DNA of 64,000 nucleotides, taken from contig NZ_BIFT01000002.1 of NCBI RefSeq assembly GCF_003967575.1, positions 2,418,001 to 2,482,000 on the forward strand. Direction: 5' to 3'. This stretch comes from Dictyobacter alpinus. Its GTDB lineage: Bacteria > Chloroflexota > Ktedonobacteria > Ktedonobacterales > Ktedonobacteraceae. Below, one piece after another: positions 18,201 through 25,938 of this stretch (positions are counted from its first letter, which is position 1; every line of letters begins with the position of its first letter). A model generated the notes under the pieces. That model searched no databases. It was not told where the DNA came from and saw only the letters and a list, made by a program, of their open reading frames with translations. A program made the translations under genes and the position numbers.

Positions 18201-18932
18201 GACACGCTGTGTGCGCAGTTGCTGCATCAGCAAATACAGACATCTCTCGAAGGAGATAGGCTCTTCGGAGAGGGTGTGTGGGGCAATGATCTGGAGGCAG
18301 TCCTTTACAATCTCCTCACAGGGCGGGGCATCGCGCAGCGATCGCCAGATAACTGCCTCAAACTGCGATGCCACCTGATGCATGACTCTGGTTGTTAGTG
18401 CTGATTTGCCGATACCACCCATGCCTAGCACACTGATCACTCGGCAGTGGTCCTGGAGAATCCAGCGCGAGAGCAATACTTGTTCCTCCTCACGCCCATA
18501 AAAGACAGGGACATCGAGCGCACTCCCCCAATCCACTTTGGGACCCTTTTCAACAGCAGAGGGAGTGATGGTGTTCGCCTGCTGAGCCTGCTCGACCACA
18601 GCTGGCATCAGGGGAACAACTTGCTGGGTAAGGAGAGATGCTAGCCAGGGCTCATCCAGTAGCACCTTTTGATGAGCTGCACGCCACAAGGCTCTGATCT
18701 GCTCCTCCTCACTACCAGCGTGAAACGCTTGTTGCTCAAATAGCAGCGTGATAAAGGTCTTGAGGTGTCCGACCTTGGGATAACTCTCACCAGCTTCCCA
18801 GGCACCTATTGTATGTCGGGAGACGCCGAGGATAGTTGCCAGCCCTGCCTGAGTCAGTCCGGTTGTTGCTCGTAGCTCTAACATTCGTTGGCCGAAGTCG
18901 TGATCTCGTTCTCGATACAACGTTTTCGTCAT
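15261..18932 (-). CDS. XRE-HTH / NB-ARC / WD40 STAND protein
   Basis: A 1,223-residue multidomain signalling protein. Residues about 12-65 form an XRE-type helix-turn-helix (LTQAGLATILGVSRHTIGAW). The NB-ARC ATPase follows, with P-loop GMGGIGKS at 170-177, kinase-2 LLVLDN ending at 250 and the sensor LLLTSREKP. A short pentapeptide-like stretch (LRGLDLSHLVLRN) precedes about 14 WD40 repeats from about residue 640 to the end, most with AWSPDG or AFSPDG. STAND NTPases of this design are thought to be switches in which the repeats bind a trigger and ATP-driven oligomerisation activates the N-terminal effector, here a DNA-binding domain. The ATG at 18932 follows AAAGGA; the longer open frame lacks a ribosome site. 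The trigger and targets are unknown. Confidence 0.9.
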   Translation of the reverse strand: MTKTLYRERDHDFGQRMLELRATTGLTQAGLATILGVSRHTIGAWEAGESYPKVGHLKTFITLLFEQQAFHAGSEEEQIRALWRAAHQKVLLDEPWLASLLTQQVVPLMPAVVEQAQQANTITPSAVEKGPKVDWGSALDVPVFYGREEEQVLLSRWILQDHCRVISVLGMGGIGKSALTTRVMHQVASQFEAVIWRSLRDAPPCEEIVKDCLQIIAPHTLSEEPISFERCLYLLMQQLRTQRVLLVLDNLEMILEEGTGTGRIRAGFDNYAHLLRQGGETGHQSCLLLTSREKPVELSLLEGRHSPVRTMRLAGLNIEAGVELLEEKYVVSSSNERAQLVEVYHGNPLALQIVAHTIVELFGGEIAPFLQQGETIFGGIRQLLEEQFIRLSSLEQTALLWLAILREPVSLHNLLGSLNTPVPMSQVLEAVEGLRRRSLIERGHDTGSFTLQSVVLEYATARLIEEGSREIEQGRLLRLLEHGLCLAEVKEYVRLTQEQLIVIPLLTLLQSTTQAQSRVEARLLCLLNEMRHQDQAAQGYGPANLVILLRVLRGHLRGLDLSHLVLRNICLQGTDLRDSTLSHAVLQECIFAEPLDEILAVAMSKTGRYWAAAGARGEIRMWGRGGLTQHHTWRAHTEVVSTLAFSPDERTLASAGSTGSVKLWEVDSSTLLWEDWPSGGFVWLAFSPTGNVLASGGVDMLIHLWDPQHSIPLKTLQQTSAIFCLAWSPDGRLLATGCFDGSIWLWQHETPEQDMRARVLMAHTQRVTGLAFSPDGTQLASASHDGTVKRWDLTTSNCLQTFTEHTDRVLRVAWSPDGHTLASCGNDTAIRFWDIQTGTVNRVLQGHTNVASCLAFTSDSHTLLSGSYDGTLRAWDVESGKLLRTLGGYTNSLLDLDWSPDGTRLASYGANTQLTLWDVNSGVPQSMMQEQRDMVQGQGVAWSPDGRLLASGGRDAIMLWDAFTNAPVNELRDPNVASIVFQDVAWSPDGNQLAVGSYLHGVHVWEISTRIRRWMAPTKATRIRRVAWSPDGSLLAGGGYNGSVYVWDTSDGMQRQQLLGHDGVVMSVAWSPDGAWIASAGGGQEGGQLFVWKVLSDERVQIVAEHADVVSCVVWSPDAKVLISGDSEGKMRWWEVESGQCLRVREGHQGMIQALKVHPDGRRLASCGDDGAIRLWDLHSGEYLRTLQRDRPYERLNITGIQGLSRAQKASLRALGAFEETSS

Positions 18933-19184
18933 AGATTCTTTCCTTTTTCTACGACGCAACCAGGGACGACCATGGAAGGTGAGATGGCAACCGCTGCACG
19001 GTGTTTTTCTCAGCACATTCTCTATACTGAGGTCTGTCGGACGTGCGTCTTCCTGGGCAACGCCTGTCATAGAGGTAAGAAAACGGCTGCAAAACGATTT
19101 CTTATCTCTACTTTCTTTTTTACCTTTATTTACTTATGCCTATGTTTATAATAGCAGATTTGCCTGTAAGCGACGAGCCTCCCT

Positions 19185-19371
19185 TGCGCGCAATCAGGGC
19201 TTTTTAATTTTCCTCTTCCTGGCGCCTATGGCGCCGGAGTCTGGTGTGGTGTGGTGTGTGTTGTGTGGGCGGCCGCGGCCGCCCACACAACACACACCAC
19301 ACCAGAAATACTCTGTATATGATTTGCCTGATAGTGACTCCCGGCCGAAAATGAAAAAGCCCTGGCGCGCA
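19185..19371. repeat. MITE-like noncoding element with terminal inverted repeats
   Basis: The left end TGCGCGC-AAT-CAGGGCTTTTT (19185-19205) and the right end (19347-19371, read in reverse) match over 25 bases except for one AAT indel and one substitution. Between them lie a GGCGCC-TAT-GGCGCC hairpin and the 58-bp perfect palindrome at 19247-19304. There is no coding capacity. The structure suggests a small nonautonomous mobile or REP-like element. Confidence 0.55.
19247..19304. repeat. 58-bp perfect palindrome with no spacer
   Basis: 29-bp arms match base for base around the dyad centre at 19275/19276. The core is GCGGCCGCGGCCGC and the outer arms are GT-rich or AC-rich. Fully symmetric, with no loop. 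Confidence 0.95.
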
Positions 19372-19574
19372 ATGATGATAGACCTCTTCCAGAAAGCAAG
19401 GTGAGATGGCAAGTGTGATGGATGGTGATGAATAGTGCTTTCTTCCACACAAACTTTTATACTTACTGGAGAACAGTTGAAATGTTTTACAGTGTGTTGC
19501 TAAAAGAGGCTCTGGAAAAGAGTAGAGCGGCACTCTTGTACAGTTATAGTTGTTATTCTTGAATGGAGATTCAA

Positions 19575-20330
19575 ATGAAGATAGTTGTTATTGGTGGTAG
19601 CGGACTGATTGGGAAAAAACTTGTGAAGAATCTTGTTGAGCCTGGCCATCAAGCCGTGGCGGCATCACCTCGCACAGGTGTTAATACCATTACCGGCGAG
19701 GGACTAGCCGAAGTGCTCGCAGGCGCTCAGGTGGTTGTTGATGTGGCGAATGCACCTTCATGGGAGGACAAGGCAGTCTTAGAATTTTTCGAAACGTCCG
19801 CCCATAATCTCCTGGCCGCAGAAGCGGCGGCTGGCGTGGGACATCACATTGCCCTGTCAATTGTCGGTGCTGAACGTCTTCCCGAGAATGGATACTTCCG
19901 CGCTAAGGTTGCCCAGGAAAATCTGATTAAGGCTTCGAAGGTGCCCTATACCATCTTGCGCGCAACGCAGTTCTCCGAGTTTGTCAGCGGTATCGCTCAA
20001 GAGGCCACTGATGGACAAACTGTACGCTTGTCGCATGCCTTTATACAGCCAATTGTATCGGATGACGTTGCGGCTGCCCTGACCGATGTCACCCTTGCGG
20101 CACCTGTAAACGGCACAATTGAGGTGGGTGGTCCAGAACAGATCCATCTCGATGACCTTGTTCGCCGCTTCTTGAGCGCAACTAAAGACACACGTGAGGT
20201 GGTCACAGACGTCAACGCACGCTATTATGGTGCCGTGTTAAGCGAGCATTCCCTCACCACGAGCGCGAACGCTCGTATCGCCCCGACACGTTTCGAGGAC
20301 TGGCTGAGCAACTCCATCGCCCAAAAGTAA
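19575..20330 (+). CDS. NmrA/SDR-type NAD(P)-binding reductase
   Basis: A 251-residue atypical short-chain dehydrogenase. The N-terminus MKIVVIGGSGLIGKKLVKNL carries the GGxGxxG dinucleotide site. There is no classical YxxxK pair; YTILRATQFSEFV at mid-protein is typical of NmrA-like and NAD(P)H-binding-domain reductases. These proteins bind NAD(P)(H) and act as redox-sensing proteins or reductases of unknown substrate. ATG 19575 is chosen because GGAGA precedes it; the upstream in-frame ATG at 19563 lacks a ribosome site. It probably forms a transcription unit of its own, since the next gene is convergent. Confidence 0.85.
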   Translation: MKIVVIGGSGLIGKKLVKNLVEPGHQAVAASPRTGVNTITGEGLAEVLAGAQVVVDVANAPSWEDKAVLEFFETSAHNLLAAEAAAGVGHHIALSIVGAERLPENGYFRAKVAQENLIKASKVPYTILRATQFSEFVSGIAQEATDGQTVRLSHAFIQPIVSDDVAAALTDVTLAAPVNGTIEVGGPEQIHLDDLVRRFLSATKDTREVVTDVNARYYGAVLSEHSLTTSANARIAPTRFEDWLSNSIAQK

Positions 20331-20378
20331 AAAATGCAGCCTGACAACTAAGGCAGTATCTATGCTGGAAGAGCGGCT

Positions 20379-20405
20379 CGATGGGGGATGAACCTATCTC
20401 CCATC
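20379..20405. terminator. Imperfect hairpin between convergent genes
   Basis: GATGGG pairs with CCCATC with extra pairing inside, in the gap after the SDR gene stop. No clear T-run follows. Confidence 0.3.
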
Positions 20406-20549
20406 AGCGGCTGCTGTGTTAAATGTACTGGCTCTTCTGTTTACCCGTTCTTTTGTCGTATGCATTGGAGCTCTTTATCCTGGCCCTGCAACTGCATAGT
20501 CCTGCTGAATAGTTACCACTATGTGAGTTTGTTCAGGTCTGCATGGTCG

Positions 20550-21593
20550 CTATGTTGGTAAGGTTCTCGTGCGTGGAGGTTGACAGGATTGTCTGATGAC
20601 GATCGACGTTGAAAGTTCGACGTTGGTTGACTCCAGCGTGTGCCCGGAAATCAGGCGCAGTAGCATATTGGTGGCCATTTTTCCTATTTCTACCAGTGGC
20701 TGCCGAATAGTGGTCAATGGAGGGGCCATCTGGGCAGAGTACGTCACATCATCAAAACCGATGACACTCATATCATCAGGAATGCGAATATTGCGTTGAT
20801 AGAGTGCCTGGTAAACTCCTGTCGCTTGAGCATCATTTCCAGCAAAGATAGCGGTTGGTGGTTCAGGTAGATCGAGCAGGGCATATGTTTGTTTGAAACC
20901 ATCACCAAGTAAATATGTCCCTTCACAAATCAGCGCGGGATCGACGGGAATGCCGGCACGTTCAAGTGCCTCTCGATAACCAGCCAGGCGAGCTCGGGAA
21001 GTCATAAGATGGAGCGGGCCAGTGATAATACCAATGCGGCGATGTCCCAGCGAGAGCAGATACTCTGTCGCGGTATAGCCTCCTAGCCAGATAGTCGATC
21101 CAATGGTAGGGAAATTTGTGGCCGGCTCATTGCGATCTCCAATCGCCACAAAAGGTATTTTCTGTTGCACCAGGGAATTGGCAATCTCGCCATGCTCATA
21201 AGGGAGTAAAAGTAGCACACCATCGGTTGACTGGTCAAATAAGCGGCGTAGCCAGAGGCGCTCTACCACTTCATTCTCATGGGTAGCGAAGACAGCCAGG
21301 CGATGTCCACTCTCCATCAGGGTTTCTTGAACTCCATGCATAATACCCAGATCGTAGCCACCTTCCAGGCGCATTAAAACCAGATCTATCAATCCAGTCT
21401 GACCCTTGCGCAGATGGCGAGCAGCATGATTCTGGACATATTCATGTTGCTCAATGACATGTTGAATGCGTGCACGTGTTTGTGCACCCACTCCTGGAAG
21501 CTGGTTTAGCACTTTAGAGACCGTAGTAGTTGAAACGCCGACTTCCCTGGCTATTTCTGACATGGTTAAACGTTTAGGCTGTTCTAACTCCAA
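20550..21593 (-). CDS. LacI-family transcriptional regulator
   Basis: A 347-residue regulator. The N-terminal LacI helix-turn-helix reads LTMSEIAREVGVSTTTVSKV, followed by the hinge HAARHLRKGQTGLI and a periplasmic-binding-protein-like sugar domain (IFAGNDAQATGVYQAL, SVIGFDD). The start is TTG at 21593 behind GAGAGGATAG; an ATG at 21563 inside the frame has no ribosome site. It is divergent from the solute-binding-protein gene of an ABC importer and is almost certainly its local regulator, probably releasing DNA on binding an imported oligosaccharide. CG-centred palindromes in and near its start (21567-21576) and at 21832-21843 are candidate operators. Confidence 0.9.
   Translation of the reverse strand: MELEQPKRLTMSEIAREVGVSTTTVSKVLNQLPGVGAQTRARIQHVIEQHEYVQNHAARHLRKGQTGLIDLVLMRLEGGYDLGIMHGVQETLMESGHRLAVFATHENEVVERLWLRRLFDQSTDGVLLLLPYEHGEIANSLVQQKIPFVAIGDRNEPATNFPTIGSTIWLGGYTATEYLLSLGHRRIGIITGPLHLMTSRARLAGYREALERAGIPVDPALICEGTYLLGDGFKQTYALLDLPEPPTAIFAGNDAQATGVYQALYQRNIRIPDDMSVIGFDDVTYSAQMAPPLTTIRQPLVEIGKMATNMLLRLISGHTLESTNVELSTSIVIRQSCQPPRTRTLPT
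21567..21576. promoter_or_regulatory. Candidate LacI-type operator core
   Basis: Perfect palindrome TAAACGTTTA with a central CG, the form typical of LacI-family operators. It overlaps the first codons of the regulator gene. A related GTTAACGTTATC lies at 21832-21843 in the divergent intergenic region. Confidence 0.35.
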
Positions 21594-22226
21594 CGTCGTA
21601 CTATCCTCTCGATTTAAGTAAACGATAAACCACTTTTACTTTCACGTATCGTACCATGTTTTTCTCGAATCTGTCAATGTACAGTAGAGCATAAAGCTCA
21701 TTAACGCCTATATAACTTCTTTACATGCCATATATTGGGCCGTTTTTCAGTTTTTTCAGAGAAACATAGCAGACTCTTGACAGCTACATTTTTCTATGTT
21801 ACGTTTATTTACAAGAAACAAGGTTAACGTTATCCTAAATTGATACCTGATTCAGGTAAAAACATTGGATACTGATGGTTCTCTTATTTTTGTCAAGGAA
21901 CGACGAATAACACTCTCTGGAGGCAGGAAGCTATGATGCTAACCACTGCACGATGGGCGTATCGCCATCATACCATAACTATTTGTTTTCTTTACTCCCA
22001 ACTGCCTTTTCTTCCTATACCGCGTCCTGGTACATCCCTGGTTTATCGCTCCTGACCATTGTTCGTACGCCGTCATGCTCCATTCGCCATGTCTATAAAT
22101 TGAATCATGAGGAATGCATACCCGAAGCATTTCCATCTTACTCCTGGTCTATTGAGATAGACCTCTGCTTTCGTGCGGACATCATGATGTTCGTACTGAA
22201 TTAGTCTGTACATTGGAGGAGATTTC
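21594..22226. promoter_or_regulatory. Divergent control region between LacI regulator and ABC importer
   Basis: 633 bases without a convincing gene. A TTGACA box at 21777-21782 could be a -35 for the importer genes, though the -10 is weak. AACG-containing motifs (GTAAACGATAAAC near 21616, GTTACGTTTAT near 21799, GTTAACGTTATC at 21832) resemble half-sites or full sites for a LacI-type regulator. The long leader before 22227 leaves room for additional control. Confidence 0.4.
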
Positions 22227-23591
22227 ATGAAAAGCGCTTCTTTTCTTAATCGACGACGTTTTTTACAGAGTAGCGCCGCACTCGGTGCAGGAATTATCGG
22301 CTTAGAGGCATTAGCTGGTTGTGGCTCAGTGACGGCGGGAAATAGCACAACGTCGGTAACTGCGACCGTAAACACGTTGCCACCAGCAAGTAATCCGGGC
22401 GCGATCCATGTTTTCAATCAGGTCATTCAACAATTTGAAAAATCCCATCCAGGTAAAAAGATCGTGGGTAAAAACGATCCTTATGATCCCACGACGTACT
22501 TTGCCAGGGTCGCAGCAAATCAAGTTGAGGATGCGACGCAGAGTTACTTTACCGAACCCCCTCTGCTCATGCAGAAGCACGCGCTGGCGGATATTACCAG
22601 CTTAATCAAAGGCTGGCAGTATTTCCAGAGCTATAATCCAAGTATCGTGAGCATTGCCAGCAACGGCGGAAAAATTTATGGCGTTCCTCAGAATGCGTAT
22701 GCGCTCGGTATTTACTATAACCGAAAAATGTTTAAGGCGGCTGGCCTTGATCCAGATAAACCACCCACCACGTGGGAAGCTTTTCGTGGTTATGCCAAAC
22801 AACTGAAGTCTTCATCGGTAGCAGGTTTTGCTGAGACCAGTACCTCAAACCAGGGAGGCTGGCACTTCACCAACTGGATGTATACCGCGGGCGGTGATAT
22901 GCAATCTGCAGATGGGAAGAAGGCATTATTTGGCAGCGATAAAGGGGTAAGCATCCTTCAAATGCTCAAGGATATGCGCTTCACCGATCAATCCATGACG
23001 AAACAACAATTGTTTACGCAGGCCGACACCTTGCAATTGTTGGCCACCAATAAAGTCGCTATGGTGGTGATGGCCCCTGACCAGTTGAATACCTTGAAAT
23101 CGCAATATCAGGCCAACCTTGACGATTATGGCATTGGGCCCATGCCCCAAAATGGGGGGAACGCAGCCCTGACTGGTGGCAACATCTTTGTTTTCAATCC
23201 CAAATCGTCTTCAGACGTTATCAAAGCTGCCTTTGATTATGTGATCTACTCTAATTTTGATCTATCCGTCATCGAAGATAGTTACGCAGCCCAATCTGCG
23301 GCTGGACAGGTGGTTGGCGCACCAACAAATGTGCTCTTTACAGGAGATTTCCAGCAAAAGCTCAATGCCCTGAATACGAAATATGCGAACGTGCCGCTGC
23401 AGAACTACAAGGCATTTACCGATGCACAGCTTACATTGCGCGCCGAGCCTCGTAACCAGACACAGAAAATGTACGCGGCCCTCGATAGTGTCGTGCAGTC
23501 CGTTCTCACCAACGCGAATGCTGATCCTGGTAAATTATTGCAGCAAGCCGTACAGCAATTTCAGCCACTCCTTGATCAATCAGTTTCATAA
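22227..23591 (+). CDS. ABC sugar importer solute-binding protein (family 1)
   Basis: A 454-residue extracellular solute-binding lipoprotein. The leader combines a twin-arginine motif (NRRRFLQSSAA) with a hydrophobic core and lipobox LAGC, so it is likely exported folded by Tat and then lipid-anchored. The mature part has the family-1 features KIYGVPQNAYALGIYYNRKM and KPPTTWEAF. It captures an oligosaccharide and passes it to the two permeases encoded next. Start ATG behind GGAGGAGATTTC. It is the first gene of the importer operon, divergent from the LacI regulator. A hairpin after it (23609-23653) probably lowers expression of the permeases relative to the binding protein. Confidence 0.92.
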   Translation: MKSASFLNRRRFLQSSAALGAGIIGLEALAGCGSVTAGNSTTSVTATVNTLPPASNPGAIHVFNQVIQQFEKSHPGKKIVGKNDPYDPTTYFARVAANQVEDATQSYFTEPPLLMQKHALADITSLIKGWQYFQSYNPSIVSIASNGGKIYGVPQNAYALGIYYNRKMFKAAGLDPDKPPTTWEAFRGYAKQLKSSSVAGFAETSTSNQGGWHFTNWMYTAGGDMQSADGKKALFGSDKGVSILQMLKDMRFTDQSMTKQQLFTQADTLQLLATNKVAMVVMAPDQLNTLKSQYQANLDDYGIGPMPQNGGNAALTGGNIFVFNPKSSSDVIKAAFDYVIYSNFDLSVIEDSYAAQSAAGQVVGAPTNVLFTGDFQQKLNALNTKYANVPLQNYKAFTDAQLTLRAEPRNQTQKMYAALDSVVQSVLTNANADPGKLLQQAVQQFQPLLDQSVS

Positions 23592-23608
23592 AGCCTGACC
23601 GACAAGAG

Positions 23609-23653
23609 GAAACAATTTTCTCGCGGGTCTTTTCTCACAGAGAAAATTGTTTC
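23609..23653 (+). terminator. Intra-operon hairpin, partial terminator/stabiliser
   Basis: 14-bp perfect arms (GAAACAATTTTCTC and complement, 23609-23622 and 23640-23653) with a 17-nt loop, followed by TTTAC. It sits between the binding-protein gene and the first permease. Such elements commonly set a high binding-protein to permease ratio. Confidence 0.65.
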
Positions 23654-23688
23654 TTTACATGACATCTAATTCCTAAAAGGAGATTGAG

Positions 23689-24678
23689 ATGGGGCTTTCA
23701 TCGCCCGTACCGCCTTTATTGCCTTCGCGGCAAGCTACAGTATTGGTGCAGGGAAAAAAGGGCACGCAGCAGCCTGCTCCTCATCGTAAGAGAAGCGTTA
23801 TGGTCAGACGCGCGTTGAAACGCAATAGCGCTGGCTACCTTTTTTTGCTCCCAGCTCTTCTGCTGTTTGCACTATTTGTCTGGTATCCAGTGATACTAGG
23901 GATCGTGATGAGCTTTCAAAATGTTGACATGCTCAGTCCTGCGACCTGGATCGGATGGGAAAACTACCGGACAGTGTTGCTTGATCCGCTCTTTAAAGTT
24001 GCGTGGATTAATACTCTGGAGTTCACTGGTTATGCTCTGTTGTTTGGCTATATTGTTCCCATTATTCTGGCCTTGATTATAAACGAGATGCGCCATGCAA
24101 AAGGTTTCTTCCGCCTGGCTTTTTACCTGCCAGTGATGTTGCCTCCTATTGTAACAGTTTTTCTCTGGCGCTGGATATACAATCCCGATGGCGGGCTTTT
24201 AAATACCTTGCTAAATGTGCTACACCTGCCAACCGCTCTCTGGCTAGAGACACCAGGCATTGCTTTGCCAGCGCTGATGGTCATTACTACCTGGAGCAAT
24301 GCTGGCTCAACCATGTTAATCTACCTGGCTGCATTGCAGGGCGTACCGGCAGCACTGTATGAAGCAGCCGAAATTGATGGTTCGAGCATCTGGCGACGGC
24401 TCTGGCACATAACGTTACCTGTTATTCGTCCTATTATGCTGTTAATGCTTATCTTGCAGATCATTGGAACCATGCAAGTATTTATCGAGCCCTTCACCAT
24501 TACAGATGGTGGCCCACAGAACACAACTATCAGCATCCTGCTCTTAATCTACAAATACGCTTTTCAGCAAGCAAACTTTGGGGCTGCCAGTGCTTCGGGA
24601 ATGCTACTCTTTCTTGTCCTCGCGATTTTTGCGCTGATCTATATGCGGATGACAAGCCGCTTTATGGAGGGAGAATAG
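23689..24678 (+). CDS. ABC sugar importer permease, MalF/UgpA type
   Basis: A 329-residue inner-membrane protein with about six hydrophobic segments. The cytoplasmic EAA loop reads EAAEIDGSSIWRRLWHITLP, the site where the ATPase subunit docks. The N-terminal 40 residues are polar and basic (KGTQQPAPHRKR). Start ATG behind AAAAGGAGATTGAG. It pairs with the permease encoded four bases downstream. No ATP-binding subunit is encoded in this window, so a shared MsmK/MalK-type ATPase elsewhere is expected. Confidence 0.92.
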   Translation: MGLSSPVPPLLPSRQATVLVQGKKGTQQPAPHRKRSVMVRRALKRNSAGYLFLLPALLLFALFVWYPVILGIVMSFQNVDMLSPATWIGWENYRTVLLDPLFKVAWINTLEFTGYALLFGYIVPIILALIINEMRHAKGFFRLAFYLPVMLPPIVTVFLWRWIYNPDGGLLNTLLNVLHLPTALWLETPGIALPALMVITTWSNAGSTMLIYLAALQGVPAALYEAAEIDGSSIWRRLWHITLPVIRPIMLLMLILQIIGTMQVFIEPFTITDGGPQNTTISILLLIYKYAFQQANFGAASASGMLLFLVLAIFALIYMRMTSRFMEGE

Positions 24679-24682
24679 TAAT

Positions 24683-25636
24683 ATGGCCACTTTACTGCGC
24701 AATCCACAGGGAGAATTGCCCGAGGGGAGAAAAAGAAGGCATGGTGCTGATGAAGCCTATGAGCGGACACTGATTTCGCCCTTCGCATTGAAACGACCGC
24801 AGGGACGCTTGCTCTACTGGTTCATCTTTACCCTGCTGGTACTGGCGACGCTAGGAACGCTGGGGCCTATTTATTGGATGTTTAGTGGTGCACTCAAGTC
24901 TAGTCGCGAAATTTTTCAGACACCGCCCACCTTCTGGCCCGTGCATCCACAATGGTCGAACTACAGCAATGCCTGGGATATCCTCAACTTTCCTATACAC
25001 TTTACCGCAACGATGGTGCTGGCGATAGGAGCCGTCTGCTTGCAAATCCTTGTCTCAGCCACCGCGGCTTACGCGCTTTCTAAGCTTCGTGTAGCGGGTA
25101 AAAACATCATTCAATTCAGTTTTTTCTGCACGCTAATGGTGCCACCTGTAGTCTATTTGATTCCGCAATTTGTCAACATCAATGATCTCCCCTTATTACA
25201 CATCTCACTGATTAACACATGGGCAGGCGTGCTATTGCCTGAAGCTGCCAATGCATTTAACATCCTGATCCTAAAAAGTTTTTTTGACGGTATTCCTAAT
25301 GAGTTATCCGAGGCGGCCTGGTTGGACGGTGCCAATGCCTGGCAGCTCTTTATGCGCATTATTATTCCCTTATCGCGTCCGGCGCTGGCTGTCATTACTA
25401 TTTTTACCGTCATTGCCTCCTGGAAAGATTTTCTCTGGCCCTTGCTCGTACTTTCCGATGATCGACTGCAACCACTTATGGTCTCACTCTATCATCAGGC
25501 GGGCACAAACTCAAATCTGCCCTTTATGTATCTGATTGCAGGTCTGGTGCTTGCCAGTCTTCCACCTATTATCTTATTCCTGCTATTTCAACGCCAGATC
25601 ATCCGTGGTATCAATCTGACGGGTCTCAAAGGCTAG
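24683..25636 (+). CDS. ABC sugar importer permease, MalG/UgpE type
   Basis: A 317-residue membrane protein with about six hydrophobic segments and the EAA-loop motif EAAWLDGANAWQLFMRIIIP. It follows the MalF-type permease by four bases, so the two are translationally close. Together with the solute-binding protein it forms the transmembrane channel of a carbohydrate uptake (CUT1) importer. Start ATG behind GAGGGAGAATAG. Confidence 0.92.
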   Translation: MATLLRNPQGELPEGRKRRHGADEAYERTLISPFALKRPQGRLLYWFIFTLLVLATLGTLGPIYWMFSGALKSSREIFQTPPTFWPVHPQWSNYSNAWDILNFPIHFTATMVLAIGAVCLQILVSATAAYALSKLRVAGKNIIQFSFFCTLMVPPVVYLIPQFVNINDLPLLHISLINTWAGVLLPEAANAFNILILKSFFDGIPNELSEAAWLDGANAWQLFMRIIIPLSRPALAVITIFTVIASWKDFLWPLLVLSDDRLQPLMVSLYHQAGTNSNLPFMYLIAGLVLASLPPIILFLLFQRQIIRGINLTGLKG

Positions 25637-25938
25637 TTTGAAAAGAGTAAGGAAACTGGTAGCGATGACAAATTTCTCTTTGACAAAGTAGTAGAAAAGC
25701 CTTAGCAGGCTCAACTGCTGCCTGTCGATTGCCTTCGATAAAGATTTTGGCCATACGATGGTTTTGTTCCTGCGTGAAAGGAGGGAGGAAGATCTGTAAC
25801 CTGGCGTGTCACCGTAGCTTTATGACGAGGTTACATAAGGCTGTATCTATTGGTTGAACAGTACATTGTGGTACAGTGCTCTACCGTTTAACAGGTGGAC
25901 GGTAATGATAGAGCGTAGTAGCCTGGAAAGGGAACTGC
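25637..25938. promoter_or_regulatory. Promoter region of the glucanase gene
   Basis: 302 bases without a gene. An inverted repeat TACCGT/ACGGTA with an 11-nt spacer (25882-25904) lies just upstream of the glucanase start and could bind a regulator. TTGAAC at 25853-25858 is a possible -35. Confidence 0.35.

Larger units (their letters stand above)
18933..19574. other. Long intergenic region with palindromic element
   Basis: No gene is supported. It holds two copies of GGTGAGATGGCA (18978-18989, 19400-19411), a -10-like TATAAT near 19146-19151, and a palindromic element (19185-19371, separate entry). Confidence 0.6.

Noticed and set aside
19194..19533. Several short overlapping open frames around the 58-bp palindrome, rich in repeats of His, Thr and Pro
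   Set aside because: They are produced by the palindrome and its repetitive arms, occur on both strands with no ribosome sites, and resemble no protein family.
21953..22204. 83-codon frame in the divergent control region upstream of the binding-protein gene
   Set aside because: No ribosome site and no recognisable domain. The region is better explained as leader/control DNA.
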